The notes under the pieces were generated by a model. It was not told the DNA's origin. It saw nothing but the letters and a program-made list of their open reading frames with translations, and made no database searches. Made by a program: the position numbers and the translations under genes. From Panaeolus papilionaceus (Eukaryota > Basidiomycota > Agaricomycetes > Agaricales), in assembly GCA_015501605.1 (NCBI GenBank), contig JADNRZ010000032.1:186001-250000 (forward strand): 64,000 nt of DNA, given 5' to 3'. Of the stretch, positions 47,025 through 57,450 are shown piece by piece (the stretch's first letter is position 1; each line of letters starts with the position of its first letter).

Positions 47025-47423
47025 GAGTGAATCGAAGCACTGCGTGTGGAGCACGGGTGATCACCGTCTTAAGCGGAACTCAATATGTGTCTAATTTTGG
47101 TGAGAAAAACCAACGTGTGCCTCAAATAATGAATGGAATGTTGATGGAATGTTCGACGATGATCGCAATAAACATATGTGGTCGTGATTTGTCAAGGTTC
47201 ATGAGGGTAGAATTGGAATGCCTGACGGCCTGCGATAGTACGAGATGCCGAGAAAGAAATTTAAACGTATAGATATAAAATATCAATTTTAGACACCCAG
47301 CAGCTGAGACCGCCGATTCTAGCAAACCATTCAGGTATCGAAATTCCCATAGGTAGCCACTTGCACGCTAGAGTTCGATGTGAACGGTGCACTCGAAAGT
47401 CGCACATTTTCCCAAACCCTCTG

Positions 47424-47431
47424 TATAAAAG
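47424..47431 (+). promoter_or_regulatory. TATA box of CVNH gene 1
   Basis: TATAAAAG, about 100 bp before the start codon at 47525. Confidence 0.55.
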
Positions 47432-47524
47432 CTCGTTCTTTGAACGTTTCAAGGCAGAGTAGTCAACTCAGAGACCCATTGAACACTCTACAGAATCCCA
47501 GCACATCTTACAGCGTCTTCAATT

Positions 47525-48045
47525 ATGCAGTTCTCTAACATCATCATCTTCTTGGCTACCAGCTCTGTCGCCCTATTCAGCGCCAACGCCCAAATCCTTG
47601 AGTTCTGTAGCACTGTACAGCTCACTAGTAACAACATTCTTCGGGCAGGTTGCAGCGACCTCCGAGGTGGCACAACCAACAGTGCTTTGGACCTCAACGC
47701 CTGTATTGGCGTCAGCGGAAATAGTCTTGTTTCCCGCCCCAAGTTCGTCCATTTGTTTGTCATCTTTGAATTGCGGTGTTTTAAAGTCAAATCCGGTCAT
47801 CTTTTTTAGTGGAGATTTTGCTGCCTTGGGCTGCAGTGGATGTACACTTGGACGAAACGGTCCGAACGGTCCCATTTTACTCGAATGCAATTGCCCTTCT
47901 GGAGTTGCAACCGGAACCTTGGGTGAGTAGTTGATGGCCAACTTTGTTTCTTTTTTTAGTAAATCTAAACAAATCAAACACCATATTACTAGATAATTCC
48001 GTTGCGGTCGACTCTGGACTCCTTACCTGCAGTTTTGATGTGTAG
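47525..48045 (+). CDS. Secreted CVNH (cyanovirin-N homology) protein 1
   Basis: A secreted single-domain lectin-like protein. Signal peptide MQFSNIIIFLATSSVALFSANA, then a CVNH repeat pattern: STVQLTSNNILRAGCSD, NSALDLNACIGVSGNSL, an intron, NGDFAALGCSGCTLG, ILLECNCPS, an intron, and a terminal block DNSVAVDSGLLTC ending at 48045. CVNH domains bind oligomannose glycans and occur widely in filamentous fungi; a role in defence or recognition is inferred. The introns (AA|N and G|D phases) are conserved in the two other CVNH genes here. One Cys differs from its paralogues: the position read as LVC in the others is LVS here. A TATAAAAG box lies about 100 bp upstream. Confidence 0.82.
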
Positions 48046-48264
48046 TCGGATTTCCAGTAGGCAAAATCGAACTCCCACAGCTGGTTTATATCACTGTTGT
48101 ATCTTATCACAGAAAGTCTCTCTATAGCTCCTTTCCAATGTACCAGATGTATAAAGTTTTAAATTGGGGCCATATAAAAGAGTAACTCGAGTCAGGAAAA
48201 TAAGACATCATAATCAATATCCTGTCTATATGCCCATGCATAGCGGTTCAATCCAACCATTTAT

Positions 48265-48823
48265 TTACACAAAATCCCAATGCCCAGAAAGTAAGGTACC
48301 AGCATCCGACTCGATTGGTGCAAAATCTCCGTAAATCACCGGTGAAAGCAGGAGGTTACCAGAGCCACAGTCACGGCACTGTTGTAATTAAGGTGTACGG
48401 CCGCGCATGGGAACAGTTATGACACCGATGGAGGATTGGTCGACGGAGTAGATAATGATGGGGCGGAAGCTGTGCACCATCATCCCATTGCTTAGGTGGT
48501 ATCACAATAGAAACTACCCTGTTAGTAGTCTCTGAACAAACGAGTGTGAGTTAACTTGACTTACTTCTTTATTCAAGGCGACAATCTGGACAAATAATGA
48601 GTTTGAGTTATTGATCTTGCCACTGGAAATACACAGATTGGGCTCACACGTTGCGTGCCATGAACGACCTCACTGCAATAATCCTCGCCGAATGGATAGT
48701 AAATGGTCAATGTGCATCGAATGGCCGCTCAGATGTATCGAGGTTGTCAGCGACGGGTGTGCCTAAAGTCGTGATAGGGAGTGCTGATAGAAGCGCAGCA
48801 AAGATAGCAGTTGAATAGAGCAT
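48265..48823 (-). pseudogene. RlpA-like pseudogene (copy 3)
   Basis: Recognisable RlpA-like gene with start MLYSTAIFAALLSALPITT and the propeptide VADNLDTSERPFDA, where the Kex2 site KR has become RP. A one-base shift after FDA moves the frame to LTIYYPFGEDYCSEVVHG. A second shift follows QWDDGA in the exon that should read HCFRPIIIYSVDQSS, and the final exon CRDCGSGNLLLSPVIYGDF runs to HWDFV and a normal stop. Splice sites remain recognisable. The LDLSP Asp is also lost (LLLSP). Degenerate but complete in outline. Confidence 0.75.
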
Positions 48824-49191
48824 ATAGGGTAGTTATCTCAACTTGTGGATGACGATAATGAGTAAGGTGTGGGGGTGAGGAGTGAATTCCGGTATTTACA
48901 TCAATACACAATGCGCTCTCTTTTGAGGGCGATTACTCTGAACTAATGCGTAGTTCCGGGCAAACATCCACTATGTGTAGCCATTCAACTCAATTTTCAG
49001 CACTTGACCCATACCGCAAGTAACTAATTATTCACTCCTCAAACATGACTGGACCCTTTTCCTATGCTGAACGATTTCGGGCGTCAATGTGGGGCTCATC
49101 AAGATTAGACCCTCTTCTGAAATCTATTCGTTTCGGGCTAGCACGCTCTGAATCACGATATAAGGTTATTATTATGACATATTCTTAGCGT
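48824..49191. other. Short intergenic
   Basis: Between the RlpA-like pseudogene and the next intact copy. Nothing supported. Confidence 0.55.
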
Positions 49192-49763
49192 TTAAAGGAA
49201 GTTCCAGGAGCCTGAAAGAACGCCAACATCAAGAGATCCAAACATTTGGAAAAGTCCTGGAGAAAGATCTAATCCACCGAAGGGGCAGCTGGGGCACTGA
49301 CAGAAGAAGAGCCTGATTAGAAACTCGTCATTCCCAACACATTCAGATTAAACAACATACGAGATCAGTAATGACTGCTGTGGTAGTTATCCCGTTGATG
49401 CTGATGACAACATTCTGGTTGCAGTGGACACGATTATCCCATTGCTAAGAAATTCCGCAGTACGTCGTCAGTTCACACTGAGATGCACAAAAAAAAAAAG
49501 TTTCAACTTACTGCTGCATTTAATGCAACGACCTTAACCGGAATTCAGTAATTGTCATTAAATCATTGTACCAAACTCAGTAAGCTACGTACATGGTCGG
49601 CATCAGTGTTGAAAACACCGCAAGAACCTAAGCCAGGATGGAACCAAGTCATCCTGGCACCGTCGAAGCGCTTCTCCAAGGCATTGAGGTTGTCAGATCT
49701 GGGTGCACATAGGGCAACGGCAGCGACTGAAGACAGGGTAGTAGCGAGGGTCGAGTAGCGCAT
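49192..49763 (-). CDS. RlpA-like double-psi beta-barrel secreted protein (copy 4)
   Basis: Intact minus-strand paralogue. Signal MRYSTLATTLSSVAAVALCA, propeptide with Kex2 site NALEKR|F, then MTWFHPGLGSCGVFNTDAD, an intron, VVALNAA, an intron, QWDNRVHCNQNVVI, TTTAVITDL, an intron, CPSCPFGGLDLSPGLFQMF, and VLSGSWNFL to the stop at 49192-49194. Four Cys and the LDLSP Asp are conserved, unlike in copies 2 and 3. Same intron positions as copy 1. Presumably acts outside the cell on the wall or a host surface; activity unknown. Confidence 0.83.
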
Positions 49764-51317
49764 GTCGGGTAGTTGTGCGTAGTATGTAGTACTGAGCTGT
49801 GGTGGCTTGAACTGACTTTTTCAGAAAAATCTGGCCCCTTTTAAAGGATAGGTTATCGACCCAATGTAGTAATGTCGAATGATGAAAACGCCCATCATGG
49901 GGGCGTCAACTGTTAATCTTATTTTTAGACGTATACCACACGTACAAAGAACACGCAGGTATATTGTCTTGTCAAACATAATTGCCACATATACAATGAG
50001 ACGCATGGTACTGGCAACAAGGTCAATTCACTGTAGACTCAGAAAGGCGAGTGCACATGGGATCTTATCAGTATGGATAAAAGTCACTCTGGCTTACTGG
50101 AGGAACCCCTTTGAGTGAGATCTCACTTGTTTCCAAGGACAAACAGAGTGAAACCCAATTCTCGTGACTCAGGCGTCAAATCAACATCTTGTCTTCGCGC
50201 ATAGTACATACATCCGTCGCTTATTTCTTGAGAGGCCCAAGATCAAACGTTAGAATGCTCCGATGGTCATTCTCGAACCCAGTAAAATTTGCGATGAGCA
50301 TGACTGACCTTGACAGATGTTCGTGGTATGATAATGTGTGTTTTTACGAAGTAACCACAAAATGACATTGGCCACGCCGTGCGGCGGCGTTCTCGGCCAA
50401 TGTCTAAACTTAAGTCAATGAAAGAATTGTGTTGATGGCCGTAGCAGCACATTGAATGCTATAGACAGTACGATACTCGAGGAGATTGGTCGAAAATATT
50501 GTTCCCAAAAGTGTTATCTGGAAATTCTACGGCCACTCAAAGACCAGTTCAATGGATCTCGAAAGAAGCAACTACGGTCATTCATAGTGGGCGTGTGAGT
50601 CGTTGCCCGGTTCATTTTTACATGCTATTGAATATGTGGCGAATGTATTTATATATGATAATCATTGTATGAGAACCCCACCATACATACATATACGTAT
50701 GTAAGATATACAGTAGTGAGGACTAGATTTAAATCAGAATGGAGCGGTTTTAAAATGACAACCTCCACCCGCGGTTCATTATACGATAATGTGAAGCACC
50801 ACTGGACAAATTCATGGCGTCTTACGGCAGACAATGCTATTTACGGCACTTGCCTGCTGGCTATAGTTCATGTTAACCCCTTCAGACAATATACTTCGCA
50901 AGCGCGATGGGTCCATGTGTTCAACCATGAGAATCTGAATCCTCCACACTTGATGAAGATATCTTTGTCAACCGCCGTCTGTGTCCGCTTTCGATATAGA
51001 CGCGGCAGCGCTACTTTGAGCTTGACACCCTGAGAGAAATGAATGAATACACGCCCAAAAATGAGTTACTCGGATCACTTCCGCGCTAATTTTGACAGAA
51101 GAACTACCGAGTTGGGCGGATAGTACGTACATTGGATGATACTCTGGGCTGAACCCTCAGATGGATGGAACGACGGACAGTAATGGCATTCAGCTCCACC
51201 TTGGGTCTAAAAGAAAGCATGTCTCAAGTGCTAGTATAAAGACCTCAAGATACTGGGTGATACTGGCAGAATACGAGTTTCCTTTAAGCTTCAGTTCGAC
51301 CATCACCAAGAAATCAT
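49764..51317. other. Intergenic, 1.55 kb
   Basis: No gene supported. The frame at 50665-51033 has no motif. Contains the second TTCCGCGCTAATTTTGA motif at 51079-51095. Confidence 0.55.
51079..51095 (+). promoter_or_regulatory. CVNH upstream motif (gene 2)
   Basis: TTCCGCGCTAATTTTGA. About 800 bp upstream of CVNH gene 2, but only about 220 bp if the inserted solo LTR is discounted. Confidence 0.45.
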
Positions 51318-51897
51318 TGTCGCGCTCAGCACGGTTTACCCCATGAAAAACGCTCCATAACAATAACGAACGAATACGAGCCTCTCCATAACTCACATAA
51401 GCGCCAAGAACTCGATAAACGCCCGCTTCATTCCATGCACCACTTGGTTCGGGATGCACAGTTGGTAGGAATCTAATAAATTTATCTTCATTTTCTTCTG
51501 TATGTTATTCTCCACTTCGTTATGCAACCCATCTCTCCTCTGTAATATACAATGTCCTATTGGTTTATGCTCTTCATTCCATTATTCCGCAGTATCCACA
51601 CTTTGTAGTATAAAAATATGTACCTAAACTACGAAATAAAACAGGTTATTGCACCTCACCTTAGTATCAGTCAGTTTTAGGTCACAGTCGACCTCGTTAT
51701 CAGTCTACACATCGTACCATTCGTCTCAGAAGCGCTCGAAGCGCTAGGTTTATTGTTTGTCATTCGTTACTCTACCTACCGACCACAGGCATCGAAGCAC
51801 CTACCAGCTCCGTGCATTTCGCCCTCGCATACACATCACCTCTGCCTACCCTCATCATTTGTTTGGTTTTATACCATATACCGTAGGCGGTACGACA
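51318..51897 (+). mobile_element. Solo LTR of the gag-only family, abutting a start codon
   Basis: 580 bp beginning TGTCGCGCTCAGCACGGTTT and ending GGCGGTACGACA, clearly the same LTR as at 42477 (in element-sense orientation on the plus strand) with scattered differences. The 4-bp target duplication TCAT is at 51314-51317 and 51898-51901, confirming the 4-bp rule of this family. The right TCAT overlaps the first two bases of the ATG of CVNH gene 2. A TATAAAAAT box lies at 51609-51617. Confidence 0.88.
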
Positions 51898-51899
51898 TC

Positions 51900-52387
51900 A
51901 TGCAGCTCTTTACCATCGCCTCATTCTTGACTATCTCTTCAGTCTTCCTCACCGCCAACGCTGTCGTAACAGAGCTATGCACAAGCCTTTCTCTCTCGGG
52001 AAATAACATCCTTCGTGGAAGCTGCCGTGATGGAAGCGGCAACATCGTCAATAGTGCTCTTGATCTGAATGCTTGTTTTGCATCCAGTGGAGCCAGCCTT
52101 GTGTGCAGAGCAAAGTCAGTAAAATTTGTCCATATAAATTCATTCACCAACTCATATCATCTTTTCAGTGGGAACTTTGCTGCGTTTGGATGCACCGGAT
52201 GCACTGTTGGTCGTATCACTTTGACGACGTCAACCATACAGTGCAACTGTCCCTCTAGTCGCGCAACTGGAAATATCGGTGAGAGGTGTTTCTCAGTGTA
52301 CGATTTTACATTTTGCTGAGTCGACATTGCAACTAAATAGATCAATGTGTCGGTCTTAATAACGGACTTCTCGTCTGCAATGTTTAG
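51900..52387 (+). CDS. Secreted CVNH protein 2
   Basis: CVNH-type lectin-like protein. Signal peptide MQLFTIASFLTISSVFLTANA, then LSLSGNNILRGSCRDGSGN, NSALDLNACFASSGASLVC, an intron after CRA, NGNFAAFGCTGCTVG, IQCNCPSSRA, an intron, and DQCVGLNNGLLVCNV to the stop. Introns match CVNH gene 1. The start codon sits at the edge of a solo LTR, so the native promoter is pushed about 580 bp away. An in-frame upstream ATG at 51753 inside the LTR would add 49 residues ahead of the signal peptide; the native start is favoured because it gives a proper signal peptide. Confidence 0.82.
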
Positions 52388-53210
52388 GACTCGGAGGGCT
52401 GATATGTGTAACAGTAAACACAATAAAATCAAATGTTATATGTACATGTTATTCAAGCTGTGAATTGTATTCAAAACCGCTTTTAAAAACTTTCTTATCA
52501 GGGAGTTTTCTTGTATGCTATATATGGGATTAAGGTGTATTCATTGAAAAAAATGACCCCTGTTCTGAGTTGTCGAGTGAGTAGCGTGGGACCGATCTTA
52601 TGTGACTTGCCGTTGAGTATGGCAGAACCTGCCTCAAGATGCCTGGTCAAAAATATATATTCTATTCTTCATAAAGGGCCCTCAGCCGGAGGTATCACAG
52701 GTTAATTTAAGCATATGTATATCATGTAGGAGAAGTGGCCAAAAATACCCCGCCCAAGGTATCAAATTGGTCTCCGCGCTAACCCGGGTCGAGTCCATTC
52801 ACCACTTCTTGGCTTCTGAGGTGTAGCCTTCAACAGCTTTCGAACGCCCATGGTGGTCGGACTAAGTTTTGAATACACATTTTGATACAATTTTATACGT
52901 TATTGAATGAACCATGTGCAGAGAGCGTCATTATCATGATACAATATACGACGGTCCTCATACTACTCTTCTCGGCCATGGGCTCCTTTCAACGGCACAA
53001 CCAACTTTCATGCGTTGGCCACTACCGATTCCCTCCATGATTGTCGGCATGAGTAATAATACTAAGGAGTGTTTGCTGGCTACAGTTAGTGTCAGCTCTC
53101 CACAAAGGCATGTCATACTAGAGCTGGTGAATCACGCGCGAGAATCGAAATTTCATGCCAGGCAGCAGTATAAAGGTGGATGCCATCTGAACCATCTAGA
53201 GCCAGTCAAA
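52388..53210. other. Intergenic
   Basis: Contains the TCCGCGCTAA motif (52773-52782) and a TATAAAGG box (53169-53176) of CVNH gene 3. No other feature supported. Confidence 0.55.
52773..52782 (+). promoter_or_regulatory. CVNH upstream motif (gene 3)
   Basis: TCCGCGCTAA, about 430 bp upstream of CVNH gene 3. Confidence 0.4.
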
Positions 53211-53722
53211 ATGCATACTGCTACAACCGTCTTCAGTCTTCTAAGCCTCGCCTCGGCATTCCTCTTGGGTGTCAATGCTCAAGACGCAATTGCAAGGTCA
53301 TGCAACAACTTCTCTCTTGAGAGCGACCACTTCCTTCGCGCAAGCTGCAGTGACGGACGAGGCGGCACGACAAACAGTGCCCTCGACCTCAACGCATGTG
53401 TTGGAACGAGTGGCACGAGTCTTGTATGCCAACCTAAGTGCGATTTCTATCTGACGCATCGTCCTAAATCTCATCACGAACGATTTCCTATCTTTTCACA
53501 GCGGAAACTATGCTGCCTTTGGGTGTTCCGGCTGTTACGCTTTGAAGCTCCCTGATAGCTCTGGTGTAGAGATGGTTTGCAGCTGCGCAAACAACGGCCA
53601 ACATCTCACTCTGCTAATCCTTGGTAAGATAGAGAAACCCTCATATGCTATGCAACTACTCACAGCATCCACTTTTAGATGCGTGTGTTGTGAACCGTTC
53701 TGGACTTCTTGCGTGCAAATAG
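53211..53722 (+). CDS. Secreted CVNH protein 3
   Basis: Third CVNH-type secreted protein. Signal peptide MHTATTVFSLLSLASAFLLG, then NNFSLESDHFLRASCSDG, NSALDLNACVGTSGTSLVC, an intron, NGNYAAFGCSGCYALKLPD, MVCSCANNGQHLTLLIL, an intron, and DACVVNRSGLLACK to the stop at 53720-53722. Same gene structure as the other two. The DLNACVG and RASCSDGRGG blocks are closest to CVNH gene 1. Likely glycan-binding and extracellular; the partner is unknown. An upstream in-frame ATG at 52914 is rejected as the start because the signal peptide begins at 53211. Confidence 0.83.
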
Positions 53723-53948
53723 TGGAGGACACACATTGTGGCTGTAACACTAGTGATGGTCCTTGATGACGACATGGCGTGCTCAAGTTAATGTTGGACG
53801 CTGCAAGCTGATGTACATGACATGGTTGGACAGAATCATTAATACAACAAAGAGCAACTAGCAAATGCTACCTACTATGAAATACAGCTAACACGTAATC
53901 AAGATATTCACGACCTAAATACGTTAAATTGAGTTCAGCCTCAAGTGT

Positions 53949-55793
53949 TCACTCTCCGTGAAGGGCTTTGAAGGTCTTCTTCTTCTCCCTGGTCGGTCGC
54001 TGGAGTGTGGAGTGGTCAGGAAGAACACTAGAATCCTGAGGTGTATTCCCTCCGCGTGAGGGAGAAGTGTAACGCAATCGTTTAGCTGGCCTACGCGGAA
54101 CAGACTTCAGAGTCTCCGACTGCTGACTGTTATCCGACTCTTCTGATTCAATAACAACGTCCTGATCGGCCTCACCATCATCGGAACTACTGACAGACAA
54201 AATAGCACGCTTGCGAGCCTTGGTGGGTTTCGTTGTCTTCTTGACGGTCTTCGCGCTAGACTGCGCTGGCGCCTTCGCCTTTCCAGAGCCCTTCGACTTC
54301 TGCTTCTCCTCGTATTTGTCCTGAAGAGGCAGATACTGCTCAGCCTTTGCGTGATCGTAGCCCACACATTCGGCACGGATGACCTTAATTGACTAATTTT
54401 GGGTCAGCTAAATCAACACCAGTAATGACCGAATATCTAGCGTTTAGACTCACCTCCTCTCCCCGACTAAACGCGTTGATGACGTCTTCGCAGGTCAATT
54501 CAGGTGGCGTGCCGCGCTTCATGCGTTTGATTTGTTGAACTTTGGCGTTGACTTCACCGTTTGTCGGGTCCTCAAGGGGGTTCTCTTTACGAAGAGTTAT
54601 ACGTGCCCGTATCGCGACGTAGCACTCGTACCTTAGGTGAGTAGCGATCTTGTCAGCCCAGGCTTTTTTTACCTATAGGAATATTCAGTCTCTGCAGAAA
54701 TGTAACAATGAAATAACTAACCAAGTCGGGTTGAGATCCAAACTCCTCTTTTGACATTGTCCCGACCACCTGACACTTATACTCCCCTGCATATCCCATG
54801 CGTACGAATTTAGAATGCGTGAGGTGGTAAAATAGCGTCCAAGGTCCATATGTCCACAATTCATCTCGACATCCGAAAATTAAACCAGGCTCCCCAGGAC
54901 CACGCGGCATGTCAGGGTTCAGGTCATAGTTGGGGAACAAGAACTGCTGTTTTCCGCCTTTGGGGGAGCGCCAGAGCAGACCCATAGTTGTGCAACCATA
55001 TTCAGCATTGAGCGCGGCCCTGGATATCGAGACAGCGCGGGCCGGTGGGGTGATGGAGAGAAGTGAGATCCCTTCCATATACTTCGCTCGGCGGGATGCG
55101 GAAAGTGTAAATGCGGAAACGTCGGCATGTGCCTTCTTCTTTTTCGCTTTGAGGCTAACCATTACCGTTGAACCCCCCGGAACGCTGGGGTTAGAGTCAA
55201 ATAGGCGAATAGGCTTTGTTGGGGTTGTAGCGTTTAGTTTTGATGAGCGAGATGGGGTAGTTGGCTCGGGTTTAGATGAGGCAACGGCAGGATTAACGGA
55301 AACCTGGTGCTGTTGAGGTTCATGGTCCCCTTGAACCTGGCAAAGACGGAACATCAAGATGAAAATTGTGTTTCAAACAACAAGTAAGACACATTCTCAC
55401 CTCTTCCTGTTTCCCTTGCTCCTCATTCTCTTGTTCCTGGTCAGTCAGATCACTGAGGTCCACCAAGTCAATAACCTCCGTACTCAAATCTACTGGCACA
55501 ACCTAGCAATAGCGACAGATAACGTTCTTCAAAAAGCGAGTTGTTTGACGAGAGAAAGATCTTAACCTCGTCTGCTACGGTTATGGGCTCAGCTTGAACC
55601 TCCTGAGGAGCTTCCAGAATCCCAACTTCCTGGAGCTTTTTTTCCTGCATGCCCAGCGAACGCATAAGTAAAAACATGTAAGTCGCTGGTAGGAATATGG
55701 ACGAACTAAAGCGAGCCTGATGACTTTATCCTTTTCTCTTTCCTCACGTAGCAACCTGAGCTCCTCCTGAAGTTGACGAAGAATGTCCTCCAT
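53949..55793 (-). CDS. DUF6697-type protein (copy 2), with coiled coil and charged tail
   Basis: Full-length paralogue of the gene at 5822. Start MEDILRQLQEELRLLREER, an N-terminal coiled coil continuing into small spliced exons (KKLQEVGILEAPQEVQAE). A Ser/Thr/Pro-rich linker (TTPSRSSKLNATTPTKP) leads to the core domain: KYMEGISLLSI, RAALNAEYGCTTMGLLW, LNPDMPRGPGEPGLIFG, GPWTLFYHLTHSKFVRMG and YAGEYKCQVVGT. After introns come KKAWADKI, AIRARITLRK, a VGYDHAKAEQYL block, and a Lys/Ser-rich tail with acidic patches (SSSDDGEADQDVVIESEE) and KRLRYTSPSRGG ending at 53949. Function unknown; the basic tail suggests a nuclear location. Confidence 0.75.
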
Positions 55794-56426
55794 TTAGAGG
55801 ATGGGAGTCAAAAGAAAACGAACAAGGGGGAATGGAAATGGTGGTTCAAGCGAAGGGTTGAATGTCCACGACTGATATCCGCCGGCAACCAACGACAGAA
55901 TGTGGGAATATAAATAGGGGCTTCGGTATCTAAGGTGCGCAGAAGGTTTGAACGAGGTATTATTAACGATCAGATATCATCGTGTATGTTGCAAATACCA
56001 TAGTAATAGATGGTAGCTTAAATATGACTATGTGGTCAAAATCTGGAGTAAATATCATTGTTTGGATGTCGTTGAATGTTAAATATCAATTTCTCAAAAC
56101 GTATTTTCGTGCGTAGCGTCGCGACGCGACTCGCGTAAACAGCTTTCGCTTAGATTGCTTAATTCAGCAAGTCTACAAGTGCCAACTCCGAGATTTCTTA
56201 TTTCACACATTGAATTCAGCTTTTTAACTTCAGCGGTCCACAGTGTTATACAGATGTGTGGTTTTGGTCTGCTGCCCTGAGCAGCCAACGGCATGTCATG
56301 ATGCATAATCCGTGGGAAGCAAGCCAAAAATAGCTAGCATGGACATTTTGAACTTGACCACCTTCCACTTCCTACTCTTCGGGTTCTCAACATTTACGAG
56401 CACCTGTCAGTCCCATAAAGCGCGCA
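55794..56426. other. Intergenic
   Basis: Upstream of both flanking genes. Nothing else supported. Confidence 0.55.
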
Positions 56427-56952
56427 ATGGGCGATGTTGCTAGGGGGTTAGCCTATCTATGCTGTTGTGAGTTCATCTCTCGATCATAATAATCTCCCAG
56501 GAGAACGCCCAGCACACACATCTCCTTTCCCCCCACATTCATGGCTTCTGGCACTGAAGTATTTCTGCGTAGTTTGCTGTCGTGAATCAGACGCAATTCA
56601 GGATGGCTCGCATTTCAGCTCCAAGACGAAACCTGACCCACGCGAACGCGAAATCGACGAAGTGTTTAAGGCGAGAAACTACCAGAAGGACTCGCATGGA
56701 CGGTTTCATGTCCAGCCAACGCCAACAGCCTCCATGTTCCCAAATCGCAGTAGGAGCAACAGCAAGATTTCTACACACCACCAATCTGAAATCAAGTCAG
56801 TAAATCAAGTATATGGTGACACACTGGGAATTGTCGTCCCATCGTTGATGGTGACCGACAGCAGTTCATCAGATGCCACTGCGATATCAGCGGAACGGCG
56901 AAAGGATACCGAAACAGATGCGGGTCATGCAGCCATGGATAAACTGAGCTAG
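56427..56952 (+). CDS. Small hypothetical protein, possibly lipid-anchored
   Basis: Unrecognised gene model of two exons. The first is MGDVARGLAYLCC, followed by an intron (gtgagttcatc ... gcgtag, about 100 bp) and a second exon starting FCCRESDAIQDGS. The N-terminal Gly plus the Cys cluster LCCFCC would suit N-myristoylation with palmitoylation, hence membrane anchoring. Then follow DPREREIDEVFKARNYQ, SRSNSKISTHHQSE, YGDTLGIVVPSLMVTD and a polar tail to KLS. No known domain. Alternatively an unspliced frame starts at 56467; the spliced model is preferred for its start context and Cys motif. Confidence 0.4.
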
Positions 56953-57450
56953 ATAAAGGTCTTGGTGAGTTGCTTTCGTCTACCTTTGAAGTGGTGCGCT
57001 GACTCTATTGCTAGAACATACATTTTCCATTGTTATTACTTTGCCTGTCAGTTTACCTTCCAAACATTGTATCACCAAGGACTTTGTATGTGTATTATTG
57101 CTGTAACCATACACTAGTACTTTGCTATGGATTTTACTATCATCCATCCAGAGTTTTTCCGACCTGCCCTTAGACTTTCCCGCCCAACAATCTCCCGGTT
57201 GGCCTAACGCGTCTGGCGCATGCGCTGGTATTACCATCGTGGAGTCAGAAGAGATAATCAAAGTACTCTGAGGGAGCGCCCTCAAGCCGTGGGGCTCTCG
57301 TCTTCTTCCATTTGAAGCGGCTTGCTCGGCAATCGACAGTATTCCAGTATGATGTCACAGGCGAGGACGTGTCTCATTCATCACCCTCAAAGTTTGAAGA
57401 CGGATCCATTCATCTTCATTCAGTCACCTTGAAGCACCCGCTGCATCGAT
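56953..57450. other. Intergenic
   Basis: About 0.5 kb before the GH5 pseudogene. No feature supported. Confidence 0.5.

Larger units (their letters stand above)
46508..47524. other. Intergenic, CVNH gene upstream region
   Basis: No gene supported. Holds the TTCCGCGCTAATTT motif at 47011-47024 and the TATAAAAG box at 47424-47431 of the following gene. Confidence 0.55.

Noticed and set aside
50665..51033. 122-residue plus-strand frame
   Set aside because: No family feature or signal peptide; A/T-rich intergenic composition.
52914..53210. N-terminal extension of CVNH gene 3
   Set aside because: The signal peptide begins at 53211; the extension overlaps the TATA-like box.
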